Shown here piece by piece: positions 16,382 to 23,829 of a stretch of 38,521 nucleotides of DNA. The DNA is from Candidatus Paralachnospira avium (GTDB taxonomy: Bacteria > Bacillota > Clostridia > Lachnospirales > Lachnospiraceae). The first letter of the stretch is position 1. Every line of letters starts with the position of its first letter. The notes under the pieces are model-generated. The model was not told the origin of the DNA and searched no databases. It saw nothing but the letters and a program-made list of their open reading frames with translations. The DNA is taken from NCBI GenBank assembly GCA_904420245.1, contig CAJFUL010000065.1, positions 1 to 38,521 of the forward strand, given 5' to 3'. The position numbers and the translations under genes were made by a program.

Positions 16382-17416
16382 TCAGTCCGTCTCGTGCAGA
16401 CGGTTCCCATACATCTTCTCAAAATAGCTGCTGTATTCTCCGCTCAGGATATGCTTCCACCAGTCCTGATTGTCCAGATACCACTGGATGGTCATGGCAA
16501 TGCCGGTATCAAAAGTATACTGGGGCTTCCAGCCCAGTTCCGTCTCGATCTTGGTGGGGTCGATGGCATACCTGCGGTCATGGCCGGGACGGTCCGTCAC
16601 ATACTGGATCAGGCTCTCCGGTTTGTCAAGGGCCTTCAGGATGGTCTTCACCACCTCCAGATTGGTCCTCTCATTGTGGCCGCCGATGTTGTAGATCTCC
16701 CCAACTTTTCCCTTCCGGATGATCAGGTCGATGGCCGCGCAGTGGTCCGACACATGGAGCCAGTCCCGAACGTTCTCGCCCTTTCCGTAGACCGGCAGGC
16801 TCTCATCCGCCAGAGCCCGGCTGATCATCAGAGGGATCAGCTTCTCCGGGAAATGGTAAGGCCCGTAGTTGTTGGAGCAGCGGGAAATGGTGACCGGCAG
16901 CCCAAAAGTCCTGTGATACGCCAAGACGAACAGATCCGCGCTGGCCTTGCTGGCAGAGTACGGACTGGAGGTGTGGATCGGCGTCTCCTCCGTGAAGAAC
17001 AGATCCGGCCGGTCCAGAGGCAGATCTCCATATACCTCATCGGTGGAAACCTGATGATACCTCTTGACTCCGTAAGCCTTGGAAGCATCCAGGAGGGTCT
17101 GGGTGCCCATCACGTTGGTCCGCACGAAGATTCCCGGATCGGTGATGGAACGGTCCACATGGCTCTCCGCCGCGAAGTTGACCACCACGTCAAATTTTTC
17201 CTTTTCAAACAGATCCATGATGAAAGGCCTGTCCGCGATATCGCCCCGGACAAACTTATAATTGGGCTTGTCCTCCACCGGCTTTAGGGTCTCCAGATTG
17301 CCTGCATAAGTCAGAAGATCCAGATTGACGATCATGTCCTCCGGATACTTATTCACCATGTAATGCACGAAATTGCCGCCGATGAAACCGGCGCCGCCTG
17401 TCACTAAAATCTTCAT
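16382..17416 (-). CDS. rfbB: dTDP-glucose 4,6-dehydratase
   Basis: Extended short-chain dehydrogenase (344 aa) converting dTDP-glucose to dTDP-4-keto-6-deoxyglucose. It has the NAD-binding GGAGFIGGNFV at the N-terminus, FAAESHVDRSI, the catalytic STDEVYGDL and YSASKASAD, and the late motif NIGGHNERTNLEVV, all hallmarks of RfbB. The ATG at 17416 is behind AAGGAAGGA. It lies between rfbA (14-nt gap) and rfbD (12-nt gap), forming a compact operon. Confidence 0.97.
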   Translation of the reverse strand: MKILVTGGAGFIGGNFVHYMVNKYPEDMIVNLDLLTYAGNLETLKPVEDKPNYKFVRGDIADRPFIMDLFEKEKFDVVVNFAAESHVDRSITDPGIFVRTNVMGTQTLLDASKAYGVKRYHQVSTDEVYGDLPLDRPDLFFTEETPIHTSSPYSASKASADLFVLAYHRTFGLPVTISRCSNNYGPYHFPEKLIPLMISRALADESLPVYGKGENVRDWLHVSDHCAAIDLIIRKGKVGEIYNIGGHNERTNLEVVKTILKALDKPESLIQYVTDRPGHDRRYAIDPTKIETELGWKPQYTFDTGIAMTIQWYLDNQDWWKHILSGEYSSYFEKMYGNRLHETD

Positions 17417-17430
17417 CTGTATTCCTTCCT

Positions 17431-18321
17431 TTAATCAAATCTTCTATCGATATATTTTCCGTCCATCACGTCTTTCAGATACGCGCCGTACTGGTTTTTG
17501 GCCTGAAGCTCATAGGCTGCCGTCATCTGCTCTTCACTGATCCATCCCCGCAGATAGGCGATCTCCTCCAGGCAGGCGATCTTCCTGTGCTGGTGCGTCT
17601 CAACGGTCTTGACAAAATTGGTGGCATCCACCAGGGATTCATGGGTCCCGGTATCCAGCCAGGTGAAGCCCTGTCCCAGGAGGATCACCTCCAGTTCTCC
17701 CTTTTCCAGATAGATCTTATTGAGATCCGTGATCTCCAGTTCCCCGCGGGCGGAGGGCTTCAGGGACTTGGCGTACTCCACCACCCGGTTGTCGTAGAAA
17801 TACAGGCCGGTGACACAGTAATTGGACTTGGGATGGGCAGGCTTTTCCTCCAGGGAGATGGCTTTGCCCTCCTCGTCGAATTCCACGATGCCGAACCGCT
17901 CCGGATCGTCCACATAATAGCCGAACACCGTGGCGCCGCTTTCCTTGGCCGCCGCCGCCTGAAGCCGTCTTGTGAGGCCGTGGCCGTGGAAAATATTGTC
18001 TCCCAGGATCATCGCCACCGAATCGCCGCCGATAAATTCCTCGCCGATGAGAAAGGCCTGGGCCAGTCCGTCGGGACTGGGCTGCACCGCGTAAGACAGC
18101 TCGATGCCGAACTGATGGCCGTCTCCCAGAAGGGCCTCGAACCTGGGCGTGTCCTCCGGTGTGGAAATGATCAGGATCTCCCGGATCCCCGCGTTCATCA
18201 GCACGGAGAGGGGATAATAGATCATCGGTTTATCATAGATCGGAAGCAGCTGCTTGGATGTGACCTTCGTCAGAGGGTACAGGCGCGTGCCGCTCCCTCC
18301 GGCAAGAATAATACCTTTCAT
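17431..18321 (-). CDS. rfbA: Glucose-1-phosphate thymidylyltransferase
   Basis: Nucleotidyltransferase (296 aa) that makes dTDP-glucose from dTTP and glucose-1-phosphate, the first step to dTDP-rhamnose. It starts [18 protein letters not shown] with [17 protein letters not shown], and carries ILGDNIFHG and [10 protein letters not shown], all diagnostic. The ATG at 18321 follows CAGGAGGT at good spacing; the upstream in-frame extension lies over the promoter and is not real. It is the first gene of rfbABD and divergent from galU. Confidence 0.97.
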   Translation of the reverse strand: MKGIILAGGSGTRLYPLTKVTSKQLLPIYDKPMIYYPLSVLMNAGIREILIISTPEDTPRFEALLGDGHQFGIELSYAVQPSPDGLAQAFLIGEEFIGGDSVAMILGDNIFHGHGLTRRLQAAAAKESGATVFGYYVDDPERFGIVEFDEEGKAISLEEKPAHPKSNYCVTGLYFYDNRVVEYAKSLKPSARGELEITDLNKIYLEKGELEVILLGQGFTWLDTGTHESLVDATNFVKTVETHQHRKIACLEEIAYLRGWISEEQMTAAYELQAKNQYGAYLKDVMDGKYIDRRFD

Positions 18322-18365
18322 AGGGTACCTCCTGAATATCCGTATTTTACTGCATACATAAGGGT

Positions 18366-18394
18366 AATATACCATAGTTCCGGCCGTTTTGCAA
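18366..18394 (-). promoter_or_regulatory. Promoter of rfbABD
   Basis: On the minus strand: TTGCAA (18389-18394), 17-nt spacer, TATATT (18366-18371), about 45 nt before the rfbA ATG. Its -35 box is only 5 bp from the -35 box of the divergent galU promoter. Confidence 0.75.
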
Positions 18395-18399
18395 TGTTC

Positions 18400-18428
18400 T
18401 TTACTTTTGTCTCCGGGACTGCTATGAT
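18400..18428 (+). promoter_or_regulatory. Promoter of galU
   Basis: TTTACT (18400-18405), 17-nt spacer, TATGAT (18423-18428), about 30 nt before the galU ATG. It is arranged back to back with the rfbA promoter, so the two transcription units compete for or share regulation over the same short region. Confidence 0.65.
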
Positions 18429-18458
18429 AAGCTTACCAAGATCTTTAAGGAGAAGGAT

Positions 18459-19355
18459 ATGCAGAAAAAACCTGTTAAAAAAGCTGTGATCCCCGCCGCC
18501 GGCCTGGGGACCCGTTTTCTTCCGGCCACCAAGGCCATTCCCAAGGAGATGCTGCCCATCGTGGACATCCCCACCATCCAGTACATCGTGGAGGAGGCCG
18601 TCCAGAGCGGCATAGAGGAGATCCTGATCATCACCAATTCCAACAAGCACTGCATGGAAAACCATTTCGACAAAAATTACGAGCTGGAAGCGCGGCTCCT
18701 GGAATCCGGCAAGCAGGCGGAGGCAGATATGATCAACCACATCGCCTCCATGGCCAATATCTACTATGTCCGCCAGAAGGAGCCCAAGGGACTGGGACAC
18801 GCCATCCTCTGCGCCAAGTCCTTCATCGGCAGGGATCCCTTCGCCGTCCTGCTGGGCGACGACGTCGTCGTAAATGAAGGCGGAGAACCTGCCCTGAAGC
18901 AGCTGATCGGAGCTTATGAAAGGATCGGAGCCTCGGTGGTAGGCGTCCAGCAGGTGCCCGACTGCCAGGTGCACAAATACGGTATCGTGGCCCCCTCCCT
19001 CCACCAGCCCGCCGGAGCTTCCCGTCTGAAAAAGCTCTATGACATGGTGGAAAAGCCCAAGCTGGAGGAAGCCCCCAGCAACCTGGCCGTTCTGGGCCGG
19101 TATGTGCTGAAGCCGGAGATCTTTGACTACCTGGAGACACAGGGAGCAGGCGCCGGAGGCGAGATCCAGCTGACAGACGCCATCAAACGGCTCATGTACA
19201 CCCAGACGGTCTATGCCTATGACTTTGAAGGGACCCGCTATGACGTGGGCGATAAATTCGGCTTCATCCAGGCCACCCTGGATTTTGCCCTGGCAAGAGA
19301 CGACCTGAAAGAATCTGTCACCCGCTACGTCAAGGAACTGGCTGAGCGGCTGTAA
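18459..19355 (+). CDS. galU: UTP-glucose-1-phosphate uridylyltransferase
   Basis: Makes UDP-glucose (298 aa, usual length), a precursor for wall and capsule glycans. The N-terminal catalytic loop reads AAGLGTRFLPATKAIPKEMLP. It also has VRQKEPKGLGHAIL, LLGDDVV, EKPK in the middle and YDVGDKFGFIQA near the C-terminus, all characteristic of bacterial GalU. The ATG follows AAGGAGAAGG. It is divergent from rfbABD and 10 nt upstream of the LspA-like gene, so the two form a small plus-strand operon in an otherwise minus-strand window. Confidence 0.96.
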   Translation: MQKKPVKKAVIPAAGLGTRFLPATKAIPKEMLPIVDIPTIQYIVEEAVQSGIEEILIITNSNKHCMENHFDKNYELEARLLESGKQAEADMINHIASMANIYYVRQKEPKGLGHAILCAKSFIGRDPFAVLLGDDVVVNEGGEPALKQLIGAYERIGASVVGVQQVPDCQVHKYGIVAPSLHQPAGASRLKKLYDMVEKPKLEEAPSNLAVLGRYVLKPEIFDYLETQGAGAGGEIQLTDAIKRLMYTQTVYAYDFEGTRYDVGDKFGFIQATLDFALARDDLKESVTRYVKELAERL

Positions 19356-19365
19356 AGGAGGCGCC

Positions 19366-19821
19366 ATGGCTTATCTTCTTCTGGCTGTATTCATTTTCGC
19401 TTCAGACTTTTTTGTCAAGACCCAGATCGAGGCCAGAAAGGCCTCGGATTTCCCCGTGGACCTGGAGCACGGCCTCCGGCTGGAGCGGCACCACAACCGC
19501 GGCTTCCTCCTAAACCGCATGGAGGAAAAGCCGGGGCTGGTGCGCCTGCTCTCCGTCCTGATCGCGGTGCCCCTGGCCGTCTGGTGCCTCTTTTCCATGT
19601 TCCGGAAGGGAAGTCCGGTCAAAAAGACGGCCGCCGCTTTTCTCCTGGGCGGCGCCGCCTCCAACACCTGCGACCGGCTTTCCAGAGGATATGTGGTGGA
19701 TTATCTGCGGCTCTCCGGCGCCCGGATAAAAAAAATCCGCAATATCATCTTCAATATCGCGGATTTCTTTCTCTTTCTGGGGGCCGCCATCCTGGCCGTC
19801 CGGGGACTCTTTTCTAAATAA
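19366..19821 (+). CDS. Signal peptidase II-like (LspA family) membrane protein
   Basis: Small polytopic membrane protein (151 aa) resembling lipoprotein signal peptidase. Hydrophobic segments occur at about residues 2-17, 59-78, 87-97 and 128-146. The two catalytic Asp motifs of the family are present: SNTCDRLSRGYVVDY (about 99-113, compare N-x-x-D-R) and FNIADFF (about 128-134). The usual N-x-G-A-A-F of LspA appears as HNRGFLLN. These differences suggest a divergent paralogue rather than the housekeeping enzyme. The ATG follows AAAGGAGG right after galU. Its 3' end overlaps the opposing gene by 8 bp. Confidence 0.8.
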   Translation: MAYLLLAVFIFASDFFVKTQIEARKASDFPVDLEHGLRLERHHNRGFLLNRMEEKPGLVRLLSVLIAVPLAVWCLFSMFRKGSPVKKTAAAFLLGGAASNTCDRLSRGYVVDYLRLSGARIKKIRNIIFNIADFFLFLGAAILAVRGLFSK

Positions 19822-20494
19822 TATACTTTTCCATCCTGTATTTGTTCATCATTTCTTTAAAGATCTCGCCGTTGGTGGGAGGCGTATAGGTGATGGCATT
19901 GGCGCCGGCGTCTATGGTGCGCCGGATGCTCTCCTCCGTACTGCCTCCGGTGGCGATGATCGGCACCTCAGGAAACTCTCTCCTGATCTTTTCCACGATC
20001 TGGGGCGTATTTTCCGCCCCTGACACGTTGAGGATGGAGGCGCCGCTCTCCAGCCGTTTTCCAATATCCGTTTTTTCCGAGACCACTGTGATGACGATGG
20101 GGATCTCCACCTTTTTATGCAGATATTCCAGGGTCTCATTGGGAGTGGGGGCGTTGACCACCACCGCGTGGGCCCCCTGGAACTCCGCATCCTCCGCCAG
20201 GTTCGTGACCCGTTTTCCTGTGGTGGTCCCGCCGCCCACGCCGCAGAACACTGGAAGATCCGAGCAGCTGATCAGCGCATGGGTGATGATGGGCTGAGGC
20301 GTGAAGGGATACACAGCCATGACTGCATTGGCGTTGCAGTTGCGGATGATGGCGATGTCCGTGGTAAACACCAGGGATTTTATCAACTTTCCAAAGATGC
20401 GGATCCCGCTGGCTTCCTCCACCACATCCGGCAGAAGCACCATATGCTTCCTCAGGTTCCCTTCGATGACAGGCACAAATTTCTTATCTCCCAT
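19814..20494 (-). CDS. TIM-barrel-like protein of unknown function
   Basis: Soluble protein (226 aa) whose alternating pattern suggests a (beta/alpha)8 barrel. Visible segments are AIIRNCNANAVMAVYPFTPQP, GVGGGTTTGKR, AHAVVVNAPTP, IPIVITVVSE, ASILNVSGAENTP, VPIIATGGSTEESIRRTIDAGANAITYTPPT (each read within a longer run). The GG-T-x-E-S plus GANAITYTPP ending resembles phosphate-binding barrels. No catalytic set is clear enough to name a reaction, although databases often call relatives 'hydrolase'. I chose the ATG at 20494, 8 nt after AGGAGG, over another ATG two codons earlier that is too close. It is 25 nt downstream of the Csp-like protease and convergent with the LspA-like gene. Confidence 0.75.
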   Translation of the reverse strand: MGDKKFVPVIEGNLRKHMVLLPDVVEEASGIRIFGKLIKSLVFTTDIAIIRNCNANAVMAVYPFTPQPIITHALISCSDLPVFCGVGGGTTTGKRVTNLAEDAEFQGAHAVVVNAPTPNETLEYLHKKVEIPIVITVVSEKTDIGKRLESGASILNVSGAENTPQIVEKIRREFPEVPIIATGGSTEESIRRTIDAGANAITYTPPTNGEIFKEMMNKYRMEKYII

Positions 20495-20518
20495 GAGCAT
20501 GGCCTCCTTATCTTAACA

Positions 20519-22234
20519 TTACAGTGAGATCGTCGTAAAAATCTGGAACAGATCCAGGGCCCCGTACCCATAGGAACGGTTGGGATAGAGCGCCGCTACG
20601 GATCTTTTGGCGCCGCGGATCATCAGGCTCTTCACGTCCCGCGTCCTCATCCCCCTGTAATTTCCCTGTATGAGTCCCCATTCCAGCAGGAGAGCCGCCG
20701 CGCCGGCTCCATGGGCGGCCGCCAGACTGGTCCCGCTCCTTCTGCCGAAGCGTCCTCCCGCCACCGCTCCATATATATCCACTCCCGGAGCCACCAGATC
20801 CGGCTTCACATCCTGATCCCTGGTATATCCTCTGCCCGAATGGATATAGAGGCTTTCCCTCCTGTGGTCATAGGCGCCGAAGGTGATGGGGCCCTCCGCC
20901 GCCGACGGCATGGTTATGGTGGTGTTGGGGTCCGGCCGCAGAAAGGCCGTGTCTTCCTGGGCAAACCCCTCTATGGGCAGCCAGATATGGAACCGCCCGT
21001 CCGTATATTTTTCGTTATAGACCTCCAGAGTCCAGATCCCCGGCGTAGGATCCGCAATGCGCATCCGGATCACCATGCTTCCGGATTCCTGCTCGATCAG
21101 CTGGTAGTCCACATAGACCACGGTCTTTTCCATGGTAAACTGGTATATGCTGTTCCGTTCATAGCTGAGCCTGGGCATCACTCTGCCTGTGGCCTCTCCC
21201 GTGGGAGACAGAAGTTGCACGCTGTACACCTCCGGAGCCTGAGCCCACAGCTCCATGGTGATGCCCCGCTCTCCGGCCGGGATCCGGATCTCGATGTACT
21301 CGCTGCCGCCCTCGGCAGCCACATTTCCCATATAGTGATGGGACCGGTTTGCCTCATTGCCGGCCGCCACGGTCACCACGGTCCCTGCCCGTCTCGCCGC
21401 CATGTTCAGCATCTGCTCCAGAGAGCTGCTTCCGCTGTGATTTCCCAGGCTGGTGCCCAGACCCACCAGAAGCACCAGAGGAAGCTCCAGCCGGCGGCTC
21501 AGCTCCAGCAGGTAGCGGACCCCCATCATGATGTCGGTCTCCTGATAAGCCTCCGCTCCCTCCCGGATCAAATAATAATCCCGCAAGTACTGCTTGGCCG
21601 GCTTCAGCTTCACCACAGCCAGAAAAGCGGACGGGGCCGCGCCTGTAAATTCTTCCTCCGGAAGCTCGCTGCCGGCGGCGACAGAGGCCAGAAACGTGCC
21701 ATGGCCGCTCTCATCCACAGACGGCACCACAGACAGCGGCTCTTCCGAGAGCAGCGCCTCGTTGATCTCTTCTTCCGTATATTCGGAACCATAATAAAAC
21801 CCTTCCGGTGTTCTTCCTCCCTGAAGGGTCTGATCCCAGATCCTCAAGATCCTGGTTCTTCCCGCGCTGCCGCGAAAAGCCGGGTGCCGCCAATCGATCC
21901 CCGTATCCACAAAGCCCATCAGGATCCCGCTGCCCCGGAGACTTAAGACCGGCTGATCCCTGGCGCGCAGGATCCCGGATGCTTCCATGCTGGTAGTATC
22001 CGTGAGCCCATAGAGCTTCGGCACCACCGAGGACTCATAGAACTGCACCGGCGGAAGATAGGCACGGTCCACATGGACCACCGCCAAATCTTCAAACACC
22101 GGCTGAAGGCAGAACCGCTCTCCGATCTCCTCCTCACCGGACAGCCGGTCCAGAGGCACCAGGAAATCCTCGTACTCATTGGATAAGATCCTTTCCCTGC
22201 AGTATTCTGCCCTCTCTGTGCTCTCTTCTGCCAT
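20519..22234 (-). CDS. Subtilisin-family (S8) serine protease, Csp-like
   Basis: Serine protease (571 aa) of the clostridial CspA/B/C type. The catalytic triad appears complete: Asp110 in FVDTGIDW, His178 in ESGHGT, Ser503 in RSGTSLAAAHGAG. The oxyanion-type VAAGNEAN lies between. A region of about 200 residues between the AAGNEAN motif and the Ser block is rich in beta strands and matches the jelly-roll insertion of Csp proteins. There is no signal peptide. The first ~95 residues may be a propeptide. Csp proteases act in spore germination in clostridia; members outside csp-sleC loci have less certain roles, and no sleC is visible here. It follows clpX by 33 nt, so the two are likely co-transcribed. 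Confidence 0.82.
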   Translation of the reverse strand: MAEESTERAEYCRERILSNEYEDFLVPLDRLSGEEEIGERFCLQPVFEDLAVVHVDRAYLPPVQFYESSVVPKLYGLTDTTSMEASGILRARDQPVLSLRGSGILMGFVDTGIDWRHPAFRGSAGRTRILRIWDQTLQGGRTPEGFYYGSEYTEEEINEALLSEEPLSVVPSVDESGHGTFLASVAAGSELPEEEFTGAAPSAFLAVVKLKPAKQYLRDYYLIREGAEAYQETDIMMGVRYLLELSRRLELPLVLLVGLGTSLGNHSGSSSLEQMLNMAARRAGTVVTVAAGNEANRSHHYMGNVAAEGGSEYIEIRIPAGERGITMELWAQAPEVYSVQLLSPTGEATGRVMPRLSYERNSIYQFTMEKTVVYVDYQLIEQESGSMVIRMRIADPTPGIWTLEVYNEKYTDGRFHIWLPIEGFAQEDTAFLRPDPNTTITMPSAAEGPITFGAYDHRRESLYIHSGRGYTRDQDVKPDLVAPGVDIYGAVAGGRFGRRSGTSLAAAHGAGAAALLLEWGLIQGNYRGMRTRDVKSLMIRGAKRSVAALYPNRSYGYGALDLFQIFTTISL

Positions 22235-22267
22235 TTGGATAACGCTCCTATGCTCTGTCGCATCATC

Positions 22268-23716
22268 CTATGCCTGCACGCCCAGCCTCATGACACCCCG
22301 CATATCGATGACAGGGCCTCCCGTCTTTTCGATATACGCTCGTGTGATGGTCACGCGCCCGATATTGTCATCCTTGGGGATCTCATACATGATGTCCTGC
22401 ATGTACTCCTCCAAAACGGCCCGCAGGGCCCTGGCTCCCGTATGCTTCTCCATGGCCTTCTCCGCGATGGCCTCCAGGGCGCCGTCCTCAAAGACCAGCT
22501 GGACCTCGTCCATCTGCAGGAGCTTTTCATACTGCTTGAGGATGGCATTCTTGGGCTCCTTCAAAATACGGATCATGAATTCCTTCGTCAGCGCCTCCAA
22601 AGACACCAGGACAGGAAGACGCCCCAAAAATTCAGGGATCATCCCAAACCGCCTCAGATCCTCCAGCTCCGCCCTGCACAGCAGGTTTTCTTCATGATCG
22701 AACCTGTCCTTCAGCTCCGCCCGGAATCCTATGGAAGACTCCTTGGTCAGCCGCTCCTTCACGATCTCCTCCAGATCCGGAAAAGCGCCGCCGCAGATGA
22801 ACAGGATATTGTCGGTATTGACCGTGGCCATGGGCACCATGGCATTTTTGCTGTTGGATCCCACCGGCACTTCCACTACGCTGCCCTCCAGCATCTTCAG
22901 AAGCTCCTGCTGGACAGACTCCCCGCTGACATCCCTGGTATTGGTATTTTTCTTCTTGGCGATCTTGTCGATCTCATCAATATATATGATGCCCCGCTCC
23001 GCCTTCTCCACATCGTTTCCCGCAGCCGCCAGGAGCTTGGACACCACGCTCTCGATGTCGTCGCCGATATATCCGGCCTCTGTCAAGGACGTGGCATCGG
23101 CAATGGCCAGAGGCACATCCAAAAGCTTCGCCAGGGTCTTGACCAGATACGTCTTTCCGCTTCCGGTGGGACCAAGGAGCAGCATATTGGACTTCTCGAT
23201 CTCCACTCCGTCTGCGTTGTCCGCAAAGACCCTCTTATAGTGGTTATAGACCGCCACGGAGATGGCTTTTTTTGCCTTGTCCTGCCCCACCACATACTCG
23301 TCCAGCATCTGCTTGATCTTATGAGGCGGCGGCACCATCTTCCTGTCAAAAACAGGCTTCTCTTCTTTTTCCTTTTTCTTCTTGACCCTCTGGTTCTTGG
23401 GGATCTCCCGGTTTCCGATCCCCAGGTCCGCCAGATTGATCACGCCCACTCCCGGGATATTGGACAGGCCGGACAGATCTGTGCCTCCCTGTCCGCCGCC
23501 CGGTATATTGACACTGAGGCCATAGGGGCCTCCATTCTGGTCGAAGCTGTCAAACGCCTTCTGCATACAGTCCTGGCAGATGGTGATATTCCCCGGCATG
23601 GTGATCATCCTTCCGGCTTTGCTCTCAGGACGCCGGCATACGAAGCATACCTTCTCAAACTCGTCCTGCCCCTCTGTCTGCTTATCTAAATCTTCGTTTT
23701 TGATCTCCTCTGACAT
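22268..23716 (-). CDS. clpX: ClpX-like AAA+ unfoldase with extended linker
   Basis: ATP-dependent unfoldase (482 aa; ClpX is usually about 420). A C4 zinc finger comes first (C24, C27, C47, C50). Residues ~60-125 form a Gly-rich then very basic linker (IPGGGQGGTD, RVKKKKEKEEKP) that ordinary ClpX lacks. The AAA+ core has Walker A GPTGSGKT (182-189), pore loop GYIGDD, Walker B IIYIDEID and sensor/arginine motifs. The ClpP-binding tripeptide IGF is kept (SSIGFRAEL), so partnership with ClpP is expected. No clpP lies next to it; instead a Csp-like protease follows. It may be the second ClpX of the cell, with altered substrate choice. The ATG at 23716 follows GAGGGGAA. Confidence 0.88.
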   Translation of the reverse strand: MSEEIKNEDLDKQTEGQDEFEKVCFVCRRPESKAGRMITMPGNITICQDCMQKAFDSFDQNGGPYGLSVNIPGGGQGGTDLSGLSNIPGVGVINLADLGIGNREIPKNQRVKKKKEKEEKPVFDRKMVPPPHKIKQMLDEYVVGQDKAKKAISVAVYNHYKRVFADNADGVEIEKSNMLLLGPTGSGKTYLVKTLAKLLDVPLAIADATSLTEAGYIGDDIESVVSKLLAAAGNDVEKAERGIIYIDEIDKIAKKKNTNTRDVSGESVQQELLKMLEGSVVEVPVGSNSKNAMVPMATVNTDNILFICGGAFPDLEEIVKERLTKESSIGFRAELKDRFDHEENLLCRAELEDLRRFGMIPEFLGRLPVLVSLEALTKEFMIRILKEPKNAILKQYEKLLQMDEVQLVFEDGALEAIAEKAMEKHTGARALRAVLEEYMQDIMYEIPKDDNIGRVTITRAYIEKTGGPVIDMRGVMRLGVQA

Positions 23717-23742
23717 CTGTTTCCCCTCTTTTCTTCTCTTTT

Positions 23743-23771
23743 ATTATATATGAGAACCTGCTCTGTAACAA
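23743..23771 (-). promoter_or_regulatory. Promoter of clpX and the Csp-like protease
   Basis: On the minus strand: TTGTTA (23766-23771), 17-nt spacer, TATAAT (23743-23748), about 27 nt before the clpX ATG. It lies immediately downstream of the htrA terminator, so clpX starts a new unit. Confidence 0.8.
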
Positions 23772-23785
23772 GTTAACTTTTTATG

Positions 23786-23819
23786 AAAAAGGGGAGCCCC
23801 GCCGGGGGCTCCCCTTTTT
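23786..23819. terminator. Terminator between htrA and clpX
   Basis: AAAAAGGGGAGCCCC (23786-23800) pairs perfectly with GGGGCTCCCCTTTTT (23805-23819) around a 4-nt loop. A/T runs on both sides make it bidirectional in form. It lies just past the htrA stop and should end the leftward htrA message. Confidence 0.95.
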
Positions 23820-23829
23820 CATATGGCCG

